DNA of 64,000 nucleotides from Micromonospora thermarum (GTDB lineage Bacteria > Actinomycetota > Actinomycetes > Mycobacteriales > Micromonosporaceae): contig NZ_JAATEO010000027.1 in NCBI RefSeq assembly GCF_012034245.1, positions 21,450 through 85,449 on the forward strand. The letters run 5' to 3'. The notes under the pieces were generated by a model. It had not been told where the DNA came from and did not search any database. It saw nothing but the letters and a program-made list of their open reading frames with translations. Shown in pieces: positions 31,835-41,246 of this stretch. Made by a program: the position numbers and the translations under genes. The first letter of the stretch is position 1; each line of letters starts with the position of its first letter.

Positions 31835-31914
31835 CTCCGCGATCTTGCACTTTCTGCCCAGACATAAGCCGCGAAAGCCACATAAGAGGGGCCACAAGTG
31901 CATGATCGACGGAG
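31835..31914. repeat. Dispersed intergenic hairpin, GATCTTGCACTT family, copy 3
   Basis: Left arm 31835-31859 (CTCCGCGATCTTGCACTTTC...) and right arm 31888-31914 (...AAGTGCATGATCGACGGAG) pair imperfectly. It lies in the gap between the ROK promoter and the 3' end of the BrkB-like gene. Confidence 0.75.
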
Positions 31915-31983
31915 CCGTGCGGGGTAACGGGTATATGGGGCCGCGCCGCCGTCCGGGTGGACGGCGGCGCGGGGTCCGGTGGG

Positions 31984-33000
31984 TCAGGGTCGGCGGGCGT
32001 TGCGCTTCTTGCGGAGCTTGCGGTCGTCCCGCAACTCGACGTACGGCTCCTCGTGGGCCGAGTGGCCCGCCGCGATGGCGCGGCTGCGCTCCAGTTCGGC
32101 GTCGAACTCGGCGCCGAGCAAGATGGCGATGTTGCTCAGCCACAGCCAGATCAGGAAGATGATCACGCCGGCGAGCGCCCCGTACGTCTTGTTGTACGAG
32201 CCGAAGTTGCTGACGTAGAGCGCGAAGAGACCGGAGATCACCAGCCAGATCACCACGGCCAGCACACCGCCCGGGCTGACCCAGCGGAAGCCGCCGTGCC
32301 GCGCGTTGGGCGAGGCCCAGTAGAGGATCGCGAACATCAGGCTGACCAGGAGCAGCAGCACCGGCCACTTGGCGATGTTCCAGACCGTCACCGCCGTGCC
32401 ACCGAGGCCCACCGCGTCCCCCACGGCCTCGGCGAGACCGCCGGTGAAGACCACGATCACGGCACAGGCCAGCAGCATGATGCCGATCACCGCGGTCACG
32501 CCGACCCGGATCGGCAGGGTCTTCCAGATCGGCCGGCCCTCCGGCACGTCGTAGATGGTGTTCGACGCCCGCATGAAGGCGGCGATGTAGCCGGAGGCGG
32601 ACCAGAACGCGGCCAGCAGACCGACGATCGCGCCGATGCTCGCCAGCCCGCCGCTCGCCTGGGCCTGGCTGATCGCCGTTTCGATGATCTGCTGGATGTT
32701 CTCCTGCGGCACCGCCTGGTCGACGGTGTCCTTGACGCCCTGGGTCGCCCGGGGCCCGAGCAGGCCGAGGACCGAGATCAGCACCAGCATCCCGGGGAAG
32801 ATGGACAGGATCCCGTAGTAGGTGAGGGCCGCCGCCCAGTCGGTGAGGCTGTCGTCCTGGAACTCGCGGACGGTGCGCTTCAGAGCCGCCTTCCAGCCGG
32901 TGCCGGGCAGCTCGGCCGGGCTCTCCGGCCCCTCGTCCGGACCGACCGGCCGGTTCCGGAACTCGCGCCCGTTCCGGGCGGAAGACTCGTCGGAGGCCAT
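31984..33000 (-). CDS. YihY/BrkB family membrane protein
   Basis: A 338-residue inner-membrane protein of the YihY (formerly ribonuclease BN/BrkB) family, whose function is still unsettled. The conserved opening is present: DSLTDWAAALTYYGILSIFP (about 51-70), followed by about six hydrophobic segments, with SGYIAAFMRASNTIYDVPEG (about 135-154) and FGSYNKTYGALAGVIIFLIW (about 268-287) as family blocks. The C-terminal tail is basic (RKLRKKRNARRP). ATG at 33000 has GGAGGG upstream. Monocistronic as far as can be seen. Confidence 0.93.
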   Translation of the reverse strand: MASDESSARNGREFRNRPVGPDEGPESPAELPGTGWKAALKRTVREFQDDSLTDWAAALTYYGILSIFPGMLVLISVLGLLGPRATQGVKDTVDQAVPQENIQQIIETAISQAQASGGLASIGAIVGLLAAFWSASGYIAAFMRASNTIYDVPEGRPIWKTLPIRVGVTAVIGIMLLACAVIVVFTGGLAEAVGDAVGLGGTAVTVWNIAKWPVLLLLVSLMFAILYWASPNARHGGFRWVSPGGVLAVVIWLVISGLFALYVSNFGSYNKTYGALAGVIIFLIWLWLSNIAILLGAEFDAELERSRAIAAGHSAHEEPYVELRDDRKLRKKRNARRP

Positions 33001-33064
33001 CGCCCCTCCCTCACGTCGGCTGTGTGCTCCTCGGTGATGCCCGACAGTGAGAGGGGTTAACCAC

Positions 33065-33874
33065 CTACTTGTAGAGCAACCTGCCCATCCGGCGCGACGC
33101 GATCAGCAGGCCGACCGCCAGCACCACCACCAGGTAGAGGACGTCGAGCACCCAGCCCCAGCCCGCCGCGCCGACCGTGACGCCCCGGATCAGGTGCACG
33201 GCCCGGTAGAGCGGGGTCACCTCGACCAGCCAGCGCAGCACCGCCGGGTACGCCTCGGCGGGAACGAACGTGCCGGAGAACAGGAACAGGACGAACTGCG
33301 CCGAGCCCATCAGGTCGAAATCCTGCCAGCTGCGCATGAACGTGGAGATCGCCATGCCGAGCGCGCCGAACGTGAACCCGACCAGCACCGCCGCCGGGAA
33401 GGCCACCAGGGCGCGGCTGACGGTGGTCAGGTCCATCACGGCCATCACGGCCAGGAAGGCGGCCGAGTACGCGCTGCCCCGCAGCATCGCCCACGCCAAC
33501 TCGCCGAGGGCGATCTCGAACGGCTGCACCGGGGTGGCGATCACCCCGTCGTACAGCTTCATGTACTTCATCTTGCCGAAGAAGTTGAACGTGGTTTCCG
33601 CGAGCGCACCGGTCATGGCCGACGAGGCGAGCATGGCCGGCGCGACGAACGCCGCGTACGTCACGACCTCGCCGCCGGGCAGCGCGAGGTCGCCGACCAG
33701 CGCGCCCACGCCGACGCCGATCGAGAGCAGGTAGAGCAGCGGCTCGACGAAGCCGGAGACCAGCAGCAGCCAGTAGACGGACTTGAGGGCCGCGACGTTG
33801 CGCTCGGTCACCGAGGCCGACCGCCGCGAGGCGGCGGAGACGTCGACCAGCCGGGGCAGGATCAGACTGACCAT
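33065..33874 (-). CDS. ABC-2 type transporter permease (second of two)
   Basis: A 269-residue permease of the ABC-2/NodJ type with six hydrophobic segments. Characteristic blocks are LLYLLSIGVGVGALVGD, YAAFVAPAMLASSAMTGA, KMKYMKLYDGVIATPVQPFE (about 99-118) and FSGTFVPAEAYPAVLRWL. ATG at 33874 is chosen because GGAAGGG precedes it; the open frame upstream is the shadow of the neighbouring permease. It is 11 bases downstream of the first permease gene. The two probably form a heterodimer driven by the ATPase at 37608-38534. Function: export of a drug, lipid or polysaccharide. Confidence 0.92.
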   Translation of the reverse strand: MVSLILPRLVDVSAASRRSASVTERNVAALKSVYWLLLVSGFVEPLLYLLSIGVGVGALVGDLALPGGEVVTYAAFVAPAMLASSAMTGALAETTFNFFGKMKYMKLYDGVIATPVQPFEIALGELAWAMLRGSAYSAAFLAVMAVMDLTTVSRALVAFPAAVLVGFTFGALGMAISTFMRSWQDFDLMGSAQFVLFLFSGTFVPAEAYPAVLRWLVEVTPLYRAVHLIRGVTVGAAGWGWVLDVLYLVVVLAVGLLIASRRMGRLLYK

Positions 33875-33885
33875 GACCACCCTTC

Positions 33886-34686
33886 CTAGACGACGAGCTT
33901 GCGGCCGAAGGTGCGGCGGGCCAGCAGCCAGCCGCCGACCGCCCAGGCGGTCAGGTAGAGCAGGTGGCCGAGGACGGACCACTGCGGGGCGACACCGAGC
34001 GTCGCCGCCCGGCACAGGTCGACGGCGTGCCACAGCGGCGTGGCGTACGCGAGCCAGCGCAGCCCCAACGGCAGCGACTCGACCGGGAAGAACACCCCGG
34101 CGAAGAGCGTCATCGGGATCACCGCGAACCGGAACAGCATGGCCAGCCAACTGTCCGTGTCGACCGCCGCCGCGTACGCGAACGTGGGCGCCGCGACGGC
34201 CAGGCCGAGCAGCGCCGCCACCGGCAGCGCCAGCCCCGCCCACGGCGACCGGAGCGCCCCCAGCAGCCCGGTCACCAGGAGGAACGCCGCGATCGCGGTG
34301 AGCACCCGGAACAGCACGAACGACAGGTGGCCGGCGAGGATGTCACCGACCCGCAGCGGCGCCGCGGTCTGCGCCGAGTAGAGCTTGACCCACTGGAAGT
34401 TGCTGAACACCGGCCAGGTCGACTCGCCGATCGCCACCTGCAACGCCGTCGACGCGAGCAGGCCACCGACGATCCACTCCAGGTAGGAGACGCCGCCGAC
34501 GCCCTGGTCGATGTACGCCCCGACGCCCACCCCGAACCCGAGCACGGTCAGCGCGGGTAGCAGGAACGACGAGAACACACCCGCCCGCCAGGTGCGCCGG
34601 TAACCCACCAGGTAGTGCGCGAGCACCGCCAGCGCCGGCACCCGCGGCAGGGCCGGCCGGGCCCGCTCCCGCGCCAGTTGTGTCAT
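33886..34686 (-). CDS. ABC-2 type transporter permease (first of two)
   Basis: A 266-residue membrane protein paralogous to the next gene. Blocks: SSFLLPALTVLGFGVGVGAY, YLEWIVGGLLASTALQVAIG, WVKLYSAQTAAPLRVGDILA and MTLFAGVFFPVESLPLGLRW. The ATG at 34686 (MTQLARE) has GGAG about eight bases upstream and is preferred to the ATG at 34707. In relatives the ATP-binding gene normally lies directly upstream; here the upstream neighbour on this strand is a DUF397 gene, and the ATPase gene starts 3.8 kb away. Confidence 0.92.
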   Translation of the reverse strand: MTQLARERARPALPRVPALAVLAHYLVGYRRTWRAGVFSSFLLPALTVLGFGVGVGAYIDQGVGGVSYLEWIVGGLLASTALQVAIGESTWPVFSNFQWVKLYSAQTAAPLRVGDILAGHLSFVLFRVLTAIAAFLLVTGLLGALRSPWAGLALPVAALLGLAVAAPTFAYAAAVDTDSWLAMLFRFAVIPMTLFAGVFFPVESLPLGLRWLAYATPLWHAVDLCRAATLGVAPQWSVLGHLLYLTAWAVGGWLLARRTFGRKLVV

Positions 34687-34946
34687 GCCACTCCGCTCCC
34701 CGTCCACCCGACCTTCCTACCGCAGCGGTACGACAGGCCGCGGCCACCCTACGGCGACCCGCCCGCCCTGTCGCCCCGATTTGCCCGCCCCGGCCCGCCG
34801 AAGGCCGACCGCGGCCGCCGACGGCACGGAGGATCCACTCGGGTTCCGTGAAGTCGGGCTGTCCGGCTGCTTACGACACCCCGCCTTCAGTGAAGCCGAG
34901 TCGATCAGGTCGCGTCGGGCCCGGACACCCGGGGAGTCGGCCTCCG

Positions 34947-35138
34947 CTACCGCCGCTCGGGGGTGCGCGCGACGAACGCGCGCCAGACCTCGGGGGCGAA
35001 GGCCAGGACGGGGCCGCCCGGGTCCTTGGAGTCGCGTACGGCGACCAGGCCGGGGAGGTTGTCGGCGACCTCCACGCAGTTGCCGCCGCTGCCGTTACTG
35101 CGGGTGCTCTTGCGCCACCGGGCGCCGGTCAGGTCCAT
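34947..35138 (-). CDS. DUF397 domain protein
   Basis: A 63-residue protein consisting only of the DUF397 domain: WRKSTRSNGSGGNCVEVAD (8-26), VAVRDSKDPGGPVLAFAPE (31-49) and WRAFV. In actinomycetes these proteins almost always follow an XRE/DUF5753 regulator, as here, and act as its partner, in some systems as an antagonist or small secreted-signal-like component (family knowledge, mechanism varied). The start overlaps the regulator's stop by ten bases, so the two are co-translated. Confidence 0.93.
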   Translation of the reverse strand: MDLTGARWRKSTRSNGSGGNCVEVADNLPGLVAVRDSKDPGGPVLAFAPEVWRAFVARTPERR

Positions 35139-35932
35139 GTCTCCGCCACTTCCGCCATCAGGTCGAGGGACTGCTGCTGCGATAGTGCCTCACCACGGAT
35201 GGACTCCCAAACCTCGACCATCTGCTGTACGTAGTCGGCCCGGTCGATCACCTGCCCGTGGCGTTGCCCGTCGAGGTAGACGACATCCTCCCCGGTTGGC
35301 GAGGTGGCGATCACGAAGGGGCCGTCGAGCCCAGCGTAGGCCCCGGCGGAGAGCGGCACGACCTGGATTCGGACCCGCGGCAACGCCGAGCCCAGCTTCA
35401 CCAGGTGCTGCACCTGCTCGCGCATCACCTCCGGCCCGCCGACGCGGCGGCGCAGCACGTACTCGTCGATGACCACACTGAGCAGGGGCGGCCGGTCTCG
35501 GGTGAGGATCCCTTGCCGATCCAGCCGGGCAGTCACCTGCTGCTCGATCTCGTCCTTCGCGAACAGCCCGGCACCGGCCAGGACGCCGCGCGCATACCCC
35601 TCGGTCTGCAGCAGGCCTGGCACATAGAGCGGCTCAAACGTGCGCAGCGCTGTCGCGTCCTGTTCGATGCCGGCCCAGTCGCGGAACCACGGCACCACGG
35701 TCTCCCGGCTGATCCGCCGCTGGATGCGTTCGAACCGGCCGTCCGACCCGAACACCGCGTCGCACCGCCGGGCGAAGTCGAGGCTCGGCCGGCGCTCGCA
35801 GGTCTCCACCTTCGCCACCAGTGCGCCCCAGTAGCTCAGCGCCTCGGCGAGGGCGGTCTGGGACATGCCGCTCGTGGCGCGGGCGAGACGCAACTCCTCG
35901 GCGAAGTGGTCCAACATGGACGAACGTTCCAC
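35129..35932 (-). CDS. XRE family transcriptional regulator with DUF5753 domain
   Basis: A 267-residue regulator. The helix-turn-helix is at about 8-62 (EELRLARATSGMSQTALAEA, WGALVAKVETCERRPSLDFA), and the rest (about 85-260) is the DUF5753 domain with WFRDWAGIEQDATALRTFEP, PLYVPGLLQTEGYARGVLAG and LDGQRHGQVIDRADYV. GTG at 35932 is chosen because GGAGG lies seven bases upstream and the helix-turn-helix begins just after. These regulators pair with DUF397 proteins and often control antibiotic production or sporulation in actinomycetes. Divergent from the small gene at 36143. Confidence 0.92.
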   Translation of the reverse strand: MERSSMLDHFAEELRLARATSGMSQTALAEALSYWGALVAKVETCERRPSLDFARRCDAVFGSDGRFERIQRRISRETVVPWFRDWAGIEQDATALRTFEPLYVPGLLQTEGYARGVLAGAGLFAKDEIEQQVTARLDRQGILTRDRPPLLSVVIDEYVLRRRVGGPEVMREQVQHLVKLGSALPRVRIQVVPLSAGAYAGLDGPFVIATSPTGEDVVYLDGQRHGQVIDRADYVQQMVEVWESIRGEALSQQQSLDLMAEVAETWT

Positions 35933-36142
35933 GGACAGCCTCCGTACATCTTCGGACCGCCTGGGGGTCGGCCGCCGTACGCGCTGGTCGTCGGCGCGCG
36001 GGACCTCCCACCGTAGTGGCGTCGCCAACAGACTGTCACGCAGCGGAACCGCTCACGGGATCGGACGGCGGGCGGAACCAGGCCGGGAGCGCCCCGGCCC
36101 GGCAGCTCCGGGGCGCTCCCCTCCCACCTCGACGGAGGCTCC

Positions 36143-36370
36143 ATGCGACTCAGGTTCTGGCGCTGCGCGCGCCCGACGCCACCCACCCCGGTCTCGACGC
36201 CACCCGGCCAGCTCCCCCGGCGTACGCCGAACGAACGCCCGACGTGGGCGACCGCGCCGACGCGGGCCTTCCCCATGAACCGGCCGGGCTGCCCGGGGCG
36301 GCTGACCCGCGCGCAGGAGTGGCGGGCGAACGGCGGCCGGTGGTCGTGCGGTCCGGAGGGCCCGCGCTGA
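36143..36370 (+). CDS. Small hypothetical protein accompanying the XRE/DUF397 pair
   Basis: A 75-residue basic, proline-rich protein (MRLRFWRCARPTPPTP ... RLTRAQEWRANGGRWSCGPE). I do not recognise a domain. Short proteins ending in a LTxAQEWRxNGGRW-type block often stand next to XRE/DUF5753 genes in Micromonospora as far as I recall. GGAGG lies four bases before the ATG, supporting expression. Its stop overlaps the next start (TGATG), so the two small genes are coupled. Confidence 0.6.
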   Translation: MRLRFWRCARPTPPTPVSTPPGQLPRRTPNERPTWATAPTRAFPMNRPGCPGRLTRAQEWRANGGRWSCGPEGPR

Positions 36371-36606
36371 TGCCCCGCTACCGCCCGCACGTCGCGGCGC
36401 GCCCGTCCTGGCGGTGCCGGGTGTGCGGCGCCGCCTGGCCGTGCTCGCCGGCCCGGCTGGCGCTGCTCGGCGAGTACCGCGAGAACCGGACCGGGCTGCT
36501 GATCTACCTCGGCACGCTGATGGCCGAGGCCGTGGAAGACCTGAACGGGCAGGCCGTGCCGGCGAACCTGCACGACCGTTTCCTGACCTGGGCCCGCGCC
36601 CGGTGA
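36370..36606 (+). CDS. Small zinc-finger-like hypothetical protein
   Basis: A 78-residue protein with WRCRVCGAAWPCSPARLALL (16-35), containing CxxC and a third Cys six residues on, then a helical part YRENRTGLLIYLGTLMAEAV and ending FLTWARAR. The cysteines could hold a metal with one further ligand. The family appears to be conserved next to XRE/DUF397 genes in this group of actinomycetes (recollection). Start overlaps the previous stop. Function unknown; partner of the regulator is inference. Confidence 0.65.
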   Translation: MPRYRPHVAARPSWRCRVCGAAWPCSPARLALLGEYRENRTGLLIYLGTLMAEAVEDLNGQAVPANLHDRFLTWARAR

Positions 36607-36683
36607 TCAGTCAACCGGCCGGCGAGTGTGCGCCCCGCCGGGCCGATGGCCGGCTCACGCAGGACCGGTTTCGATTGGTCAAC

Positions 36684-36744
36684 TCGACTTCCTTGATGTC
36701 GGGGTGTTGGGGTGCGGCCAACACCCCGACATCAAGGAAGTCGA
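36684..36744. repeat. Long perfect hairpin, 27-bp arms
   Basis: The longest perfect inverted repeat in the window: 36684-36710 with 36718-36744, seven-base loop. The left arm begins TCGACTTCCTTGATGTCGGG. It matches the left arm of the hairpin at 60331-60389 at roughly 19 of 27 positions. It stands between the small gene at 36370 and the PadR promoter. Confidence 0.9.
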
Positions 36745-36767
36745 TCACCTGCCTGGACGCGCTTAAT

Positions 36768-36779
36768 CTACATAGGTAG
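36768..36779 (+). promoter_or_regulatory. Candidate PadR operator/promoter
   Basis: CTACATAGGTAG, a near-palindrome, lies ten bases before the ATG of the PadR gene and overlaps what would be a -10 box (TACATA). PadR proteins commonly repress themselves from such sites. Confidence 0.4.
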
Positions 36780-36788
36780 GGTAAGGGC

Positions 36789-37100
36789 ATGGAGCCGCTC
36801 GGACGGATCGGTGGCGCCACCGTCGACGTGCTACGCGTCCTGCTGGACGGGGGGCGACCACGCTGGGGCTTGGAGATCATCAAGGTGACCGGGCGTCCGT
36901 CCGGCAGCGTCTACCCACTGTTGGAGCGCCTTGAGCGGCACGGCTGGGTCACGTCCTCCTGGGAGGAGACGGATCGGCGCGGACCCCGACGACGGATGTA
37001 CGTGCTGACCGCCGACGGTGCCCGGGAAGCGCAGCGGGTGTGCGCCCGGGCGGCCGCGCAAACGCGCCCGGTCCGGTCCACCCGCCCACGGGAGGCGTGA
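36789..37100 (+). CDS. PadR family transcriptional regulator
   Basis: A 103-residue winged-helix repressor of the short (PadR-s2) type. Visible blocks: VDVLRVLLDGGRPRWGLEII (13-32), GRPSGSVYPLLERLERHGWV (35-54, recognition helix and wing) and RRMYVLTADGAREAQRV (about 67-83). A C-terminal basic tail replaces the dimer helix only in part, as in short members. TGATG overlap with the following membrane-protein gene. Such pairs usually control a transporter; the ABC-2 genes on either side are natural targets (inference). Confidence 0.9.
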   Translation: MEPLGRIGGATVDVLRVLLDGGRPRWGLEIIKVTGRPSGSVYPLLERLERHGWVTSSWEETDRRGPRRRMYVLTADGAREAQRVCARAAAQTRPVRSTRPREA

Positions 37101-37438
37101 TGGATCAGCTGACCGTCGCACTGGCGCTGGTCCGCTGCGCCGCCGCGCTGCTGCCAACGCCACACCGCGCCCGCTACCTCGAACAGTGGCGGGCCGACGT
37201 GGAGGAAGCCGCCGAACTCGGCCTGTCGCCCCTGCGCCTCGCGGTGGGGACCACCGTCGCCGCCGCGCGGATCGCCGCCGTCTATCGGAAGGGATCACAC
37301 GCCATGCAACCCATCGGCCCGCTCGCCCTTGCCCTGCGACTCGTCGGCGGCACCGGCGCCCGCCGCCGCGCCGCGACCCTGGCCGCGCTGTTCGGTGTCG
37401 CCCTGCTGGCCGGCCTCGGAGTGCTCCTCACCGGCTGA
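37100..37438 (+). CDS. Small membrane protein coupled to PadR
   Basis: A 112-residue protein. The first part, up to about residue 60 (LLPTPHRARYLEQWRADVEE), is a soluble helical region typical of proteins encoded after PadR-type regulators in actinobacteria; residues 88-112 form one membrane helix (LAALFGVALLAGLGVLLTG). GGAGG stands eight bases upstream. It may be a membrane-bound partner of the PadR protein; role unknown. Confidence 0.75.
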   Translation: MDQLTVALALVRCAAALLPTPHRARYLEQWRADVEEAAELGLSPLRLAVGTTVAAARIAAVYRKGSHAMQPIGPLALALRLVGGTGARRRAATLAALFGVALLAGLGVLLTG

Positions 37439-37607
37439 CAGCCGCCACGCGCGACGGCCAGCCCGAACCGGCCCGACGGCCGAGCCAAGCCCGAGCCGGG
37501 GGCCCAGGGCACAGGCTGGCCGTGCCGCACGAGCCGAACTCAGCCGCACAAGCCGGCAACGAGCCGTTGCACTTCACCGGCCCGCGGTCGGACGCCGTAC
37601 CAGCGGA

Positions 37608-38534
<927 letters not shown>

Positions 38535-38620
38535 GGTCACACCCCGACCCTAGCGACCCGGTCCGACACTCCCCACCGAGTTACCGCCCGGCCCGCGCGC
38601 CCGGCTCCATGCCGTCGGCG

Positions 38621-39157
38621 TCACGCGTCCCGGGGCGCCGTCGCCGCCCGGGCGACCCCGACCAGGCGGTCGGCCTCCGCGAGCACGTCCGGGTCGTCGG
38701 CCGGCGTGCCCGGCTCGAAGCGGACCGTCCAGGTCAGACCGTCGACGCCGGGCACCCGGCGGGCCGCGATCCGGCCCGCTCCCCCGGGCACCGGGTGGGC
38801 CTCGGTGTACGCCACCGAACGGGTGACCCGGGCCCGCACCTGGTGCGGCAGGTCCCCGGGGTCGAGCAGCAGGTACGTCTCGGCGGGACAGTCGGCGACC
38901 ACCAGGTAGCCGTCGCGCTCGGCGAGGCGCTCGGCGGGGGTGACGGTCAGTTCCCGCCCGGACCAGACCGCCTTGAGGATGTCGTGCCACCCGATGCGGT
39001 GCCCCCGGCCCGGCAGCCAGAGCCCGAGGTTGGTGGCGACCAGGACGCCGTCGCCCTCCCCGTTGCCGACGGCGGCCCAGGCGAGCACGCGCTCGTCGGA
39101 CGCCAGTGGCGGGCGGTCGGCGGGCGGCAGCTTCGGCCGGCGACGGAACAGTGGCAT
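38621..39157 (-). CDS. Conserved actinobacterial hypothetical protein
   Basis: A 178-residue soluble protein with no domain I can name with certainty. The pattern (SDERVLAWAAVGNGEGDGVLVATNLGLWLPG, split over residues 20-50) followed by IGWHDILKAVWSGRELTVTP resembles PH-like bacterial domains. It lies three bases downstream of dnaG on the same strand, a conserved position in this group as far as I recall, and is probably cotranscribed. Confidence 0.8.
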   Translation of the reverse strand: MPLFRRRPKLPPADRPPLASDERVLAWAAVGNGEGDGVLVATNLGLWLPGRGHRIGWHDILKAVWSGRELTVTPAERLAERDGYLVVADCPAETYLLLDPGDLPHQVRARVTRSVAYTEAHPVPGGAGRIAARRVPGVDGLTWTVRFEPGTPADDPDVLAEADRLVGVARAATAPRDA

Positions 39158-39160
39158 GCT

Positions 39161-41032
39161 CTACAGCCCTCCCGCGGCCTGTTCGCGCAACGCCCGGGCG
39201 TGCTGCTCGAGCGACAGCAGCTCGCCGAAGGCGGCGAAGTACTCGTCCTTGTTGCTGACCGGGTTGATCCGCTGGATCTTCGACTTCAGGTCCCGGATCC
39301 GGCCGGTCACCGAGCCCCACTGGAGGCGGGCCATGGTGACCGAGACGTAGCGCGGGTCCGGCTCACCGTCGATGCGCAGCGGCTCCACGGCCAGCTCGCC
39401 GACGAGTGCCTTGGCGGCGAGGTCGTCGCAGGCGTCCCGGACCGACTCGATCCAGACCGCGCCGCCGGTGGCCGCCGCCGCCCCGCCGGCCGCGGCGACC
39501 GCCGCCCGGACCGCCACGTGCACGGGGTGCCGGTACGCCGGGGCCTCGACCGCGTCGAACATCGGCCCGGCGAGCACCGGCACCTGGAGGGCCAGCTTCA
39601 GCGCCTCCCGCTCGACCATCGACTGCGGGCTGTCCACGGTCGGCTCGGCGGGGGCGGGACGCGGCGCGGCGGTGTCGCCCCGGCCCTGCGGCGGGGCGTG
39701 TGCGGCCGCCAGCACCGCCCGCTGCACCGGCTCGATCTCCATGCCGAGGTCACCCGCCAGCTTGCGGACGTACTCCGGGCGCTTCTCCCGGTCCTTGATC
39801 TTGGCGACGAGCGGCGCCGCCCGGCGCATCGCCTCCACGCGGCCGTCGACGGTGTCGAGGTCGTACCGGCTGATCACGTGCCGCAGCGCGAAGTCGACCA
39901 GCGGCTCGCGGCGCGCGACCAGGTCGCGGACCGCGAGGTCACCCTTGGCCAGGCGCAGCTCGCACGGGTCCATGTTGTCCGGGCTCACGGCGATGAACGT
40001 ACGCCCGACGAAGCGCTGGTCGTCGTCGAACGCGCGCAGCGCCGCCTTCTGGCCGGCCGCGTCCCCGTCGAAGGTGAAGATGATCTCGCCGGCCACCGCG
40101 TCGGTGTCGAGCAGCAGCCGGCGCAGCACGCCGATGTGGTCGGCGCCGAACGAGGTGCCGCAGGTCGCCACGGCGGTCGGCACGCCGGCGAGGTGGCAGG
40201 CCATCACGTCGGTGTAGCCCTCGACCACGACCACCTTGCCCTGCTTGGCGATCTCCCGTTTGGCCTGGTCGATGCCGTAGAGGACATGCGACTTCTTGTA
40301 GATCGGAGTCTCGGGGGTGTTCAGGTACTTCGGGCCGTCGTCGTCGTCGAAGAGCTTCCGGGCGCCGAACCCGATCACGTCACCGGTCAGGTCGCGGATC
40401 GGCCAGAGCAGCCGGCGGCGGAAGCGGTCGATCAGGCTTCCCGAGCGCGCCGGCCGGGACAGCCCGGCGGTGACCAGCTCGTCGTGGGTGAAGCCCTGCT
40501 GGCGCAGGTGCTTGGTGAGCAGGTCCCACCCGTCGGGGGCGAAGCCGCAGCCGTACCGCTCGGCGGCGGCCCGGTCGAAGCCGCGCCGGGCCAGGAACTC
40601 GCGGGCCGGCCGGGCACCCGGCGTGGTGAGCTGGGCCCGGTAGAACTCGACGGCGGCGGCGTGGGCGGCGACCAGCCGCTGCTTCTGCCCCTGCTGCGGA
40701 CGCGAGCGCGGCGCCGAGTTGTCGCTCTCGACGTACCGCAGCTGGATGCCGGCGCGCGCGGCGAGCCGCTCGACGGACTCGATGAAGCTGAGGTGCTCGG
40801 CGTCCATCAGGAACTTGATGGCGTCGCCGCCGGCGCCGCAGCCGAAGCAGTACCAGACGTTGCGGGCGGGCGAGACGTTGAACGACGGGCTCTTCTCGTC
40901 GTGGAAGGGGCAGAGCCCCTTCAGGTTGCCGCCGCCGGCCGACCGGAGGGTGACCGTCTCGGAGATGACGTCGGCGATCGAGGTGCGCTCGCGGACCAGC
41001 GCGATGTCCTCGTCCCGGATCCGCCCCGCCAT
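39161..41032 (-). CDS. dnaG: DNA primase
   Basis: A 623-residue primase that makes RNA primers at the replication fork. The CHC2 zinc finger is CPFHDEKSPSFNV...WYCFGCGAGGDAI (about 39-70), the catalytic core has GFGARKLFDDDDGPKYLNTP (about 229-248), and the Toprim domain has VVVVEGYTDVMACH (about 273-286) and FTFDGDAAGQKAA (about 320-332). The C-terminal helicase-binding domain (about 500-623) is present. ATG at 41032 has GAGGAGG a few bases upstream and precedes MAGRIRDEDI, the usual start; an upstream extension is not conserved. Confidence 0.97.
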   Translation of the reverse strand: MAGRIRDEDIALVRERTSIADVISETVTLRSAGGGNLKGLCPFHDEKSPSFNVSPARNVWYCFGCGAGGDAIKFLMDAEHLSFIESVERLAARAGIQLRYVESDNSAPRSRPQQGQKQRLVAAHAAAVEFYRAQLTTPGARPAREFLARRGFDRAAAERYGCGFAPDGWDLLTKHLRQQGFTHDELVTAGLSRPARSGSLIDRFRRRLLWPIRDLTGDVIGFGARKLFDDDDGPKYLNTPETPIYKKSHVLYGIDQAKREIAKQGKVVVVEGYTDVMACHLAGVPTAVATCGTSFGADHIGVLRRLLLDTDAVAGEIIFTFDGDAAGQKAALRAFDDDQRFVGRTFIAVSPDNMDPCELRLAKGDLAVRDLVARREPLVDFALRHVISRYDLDTVDGRVEAMRRAAPLVAKIKDREKRPEYVRKLAGDLGMEIEPVQRAVLAAAHAPPQGRGDTAAPRPAPAEPTVDSPQSMVEREALKLALQVPVLAGPMFDAVEAPAYRHPVHVAVRAAVAAAGGAAAATGGAVWIESVRDACDDLAAKALVGELAVEPLRIDGEPDPRYVSVTMARLQWGSVTGRIRDLKSKIQRINPVSNKDEYFAAFGELLSLEQHARALREQAAGGL

Positions 41033-41246
41033 GGCCGCCACCTCCTCGCCGTACATCCTGCCCTGCCCGGCCGACGTTCCGCCGCCGGGGGACGCCGCGT
41101 GTGGCGACCACCGCTGTCGTCCGGCACGGTCGCGTCGGGCCACCGGGCGGATCGCCCCGGTCCGGGGACATCCCTCCTTGCGGACGGCCCGTATCGTCGC
41201 TCAGGCCACCGCCCGGCGATCCGGGTGTGTCACCGGGGAGGCAGTG

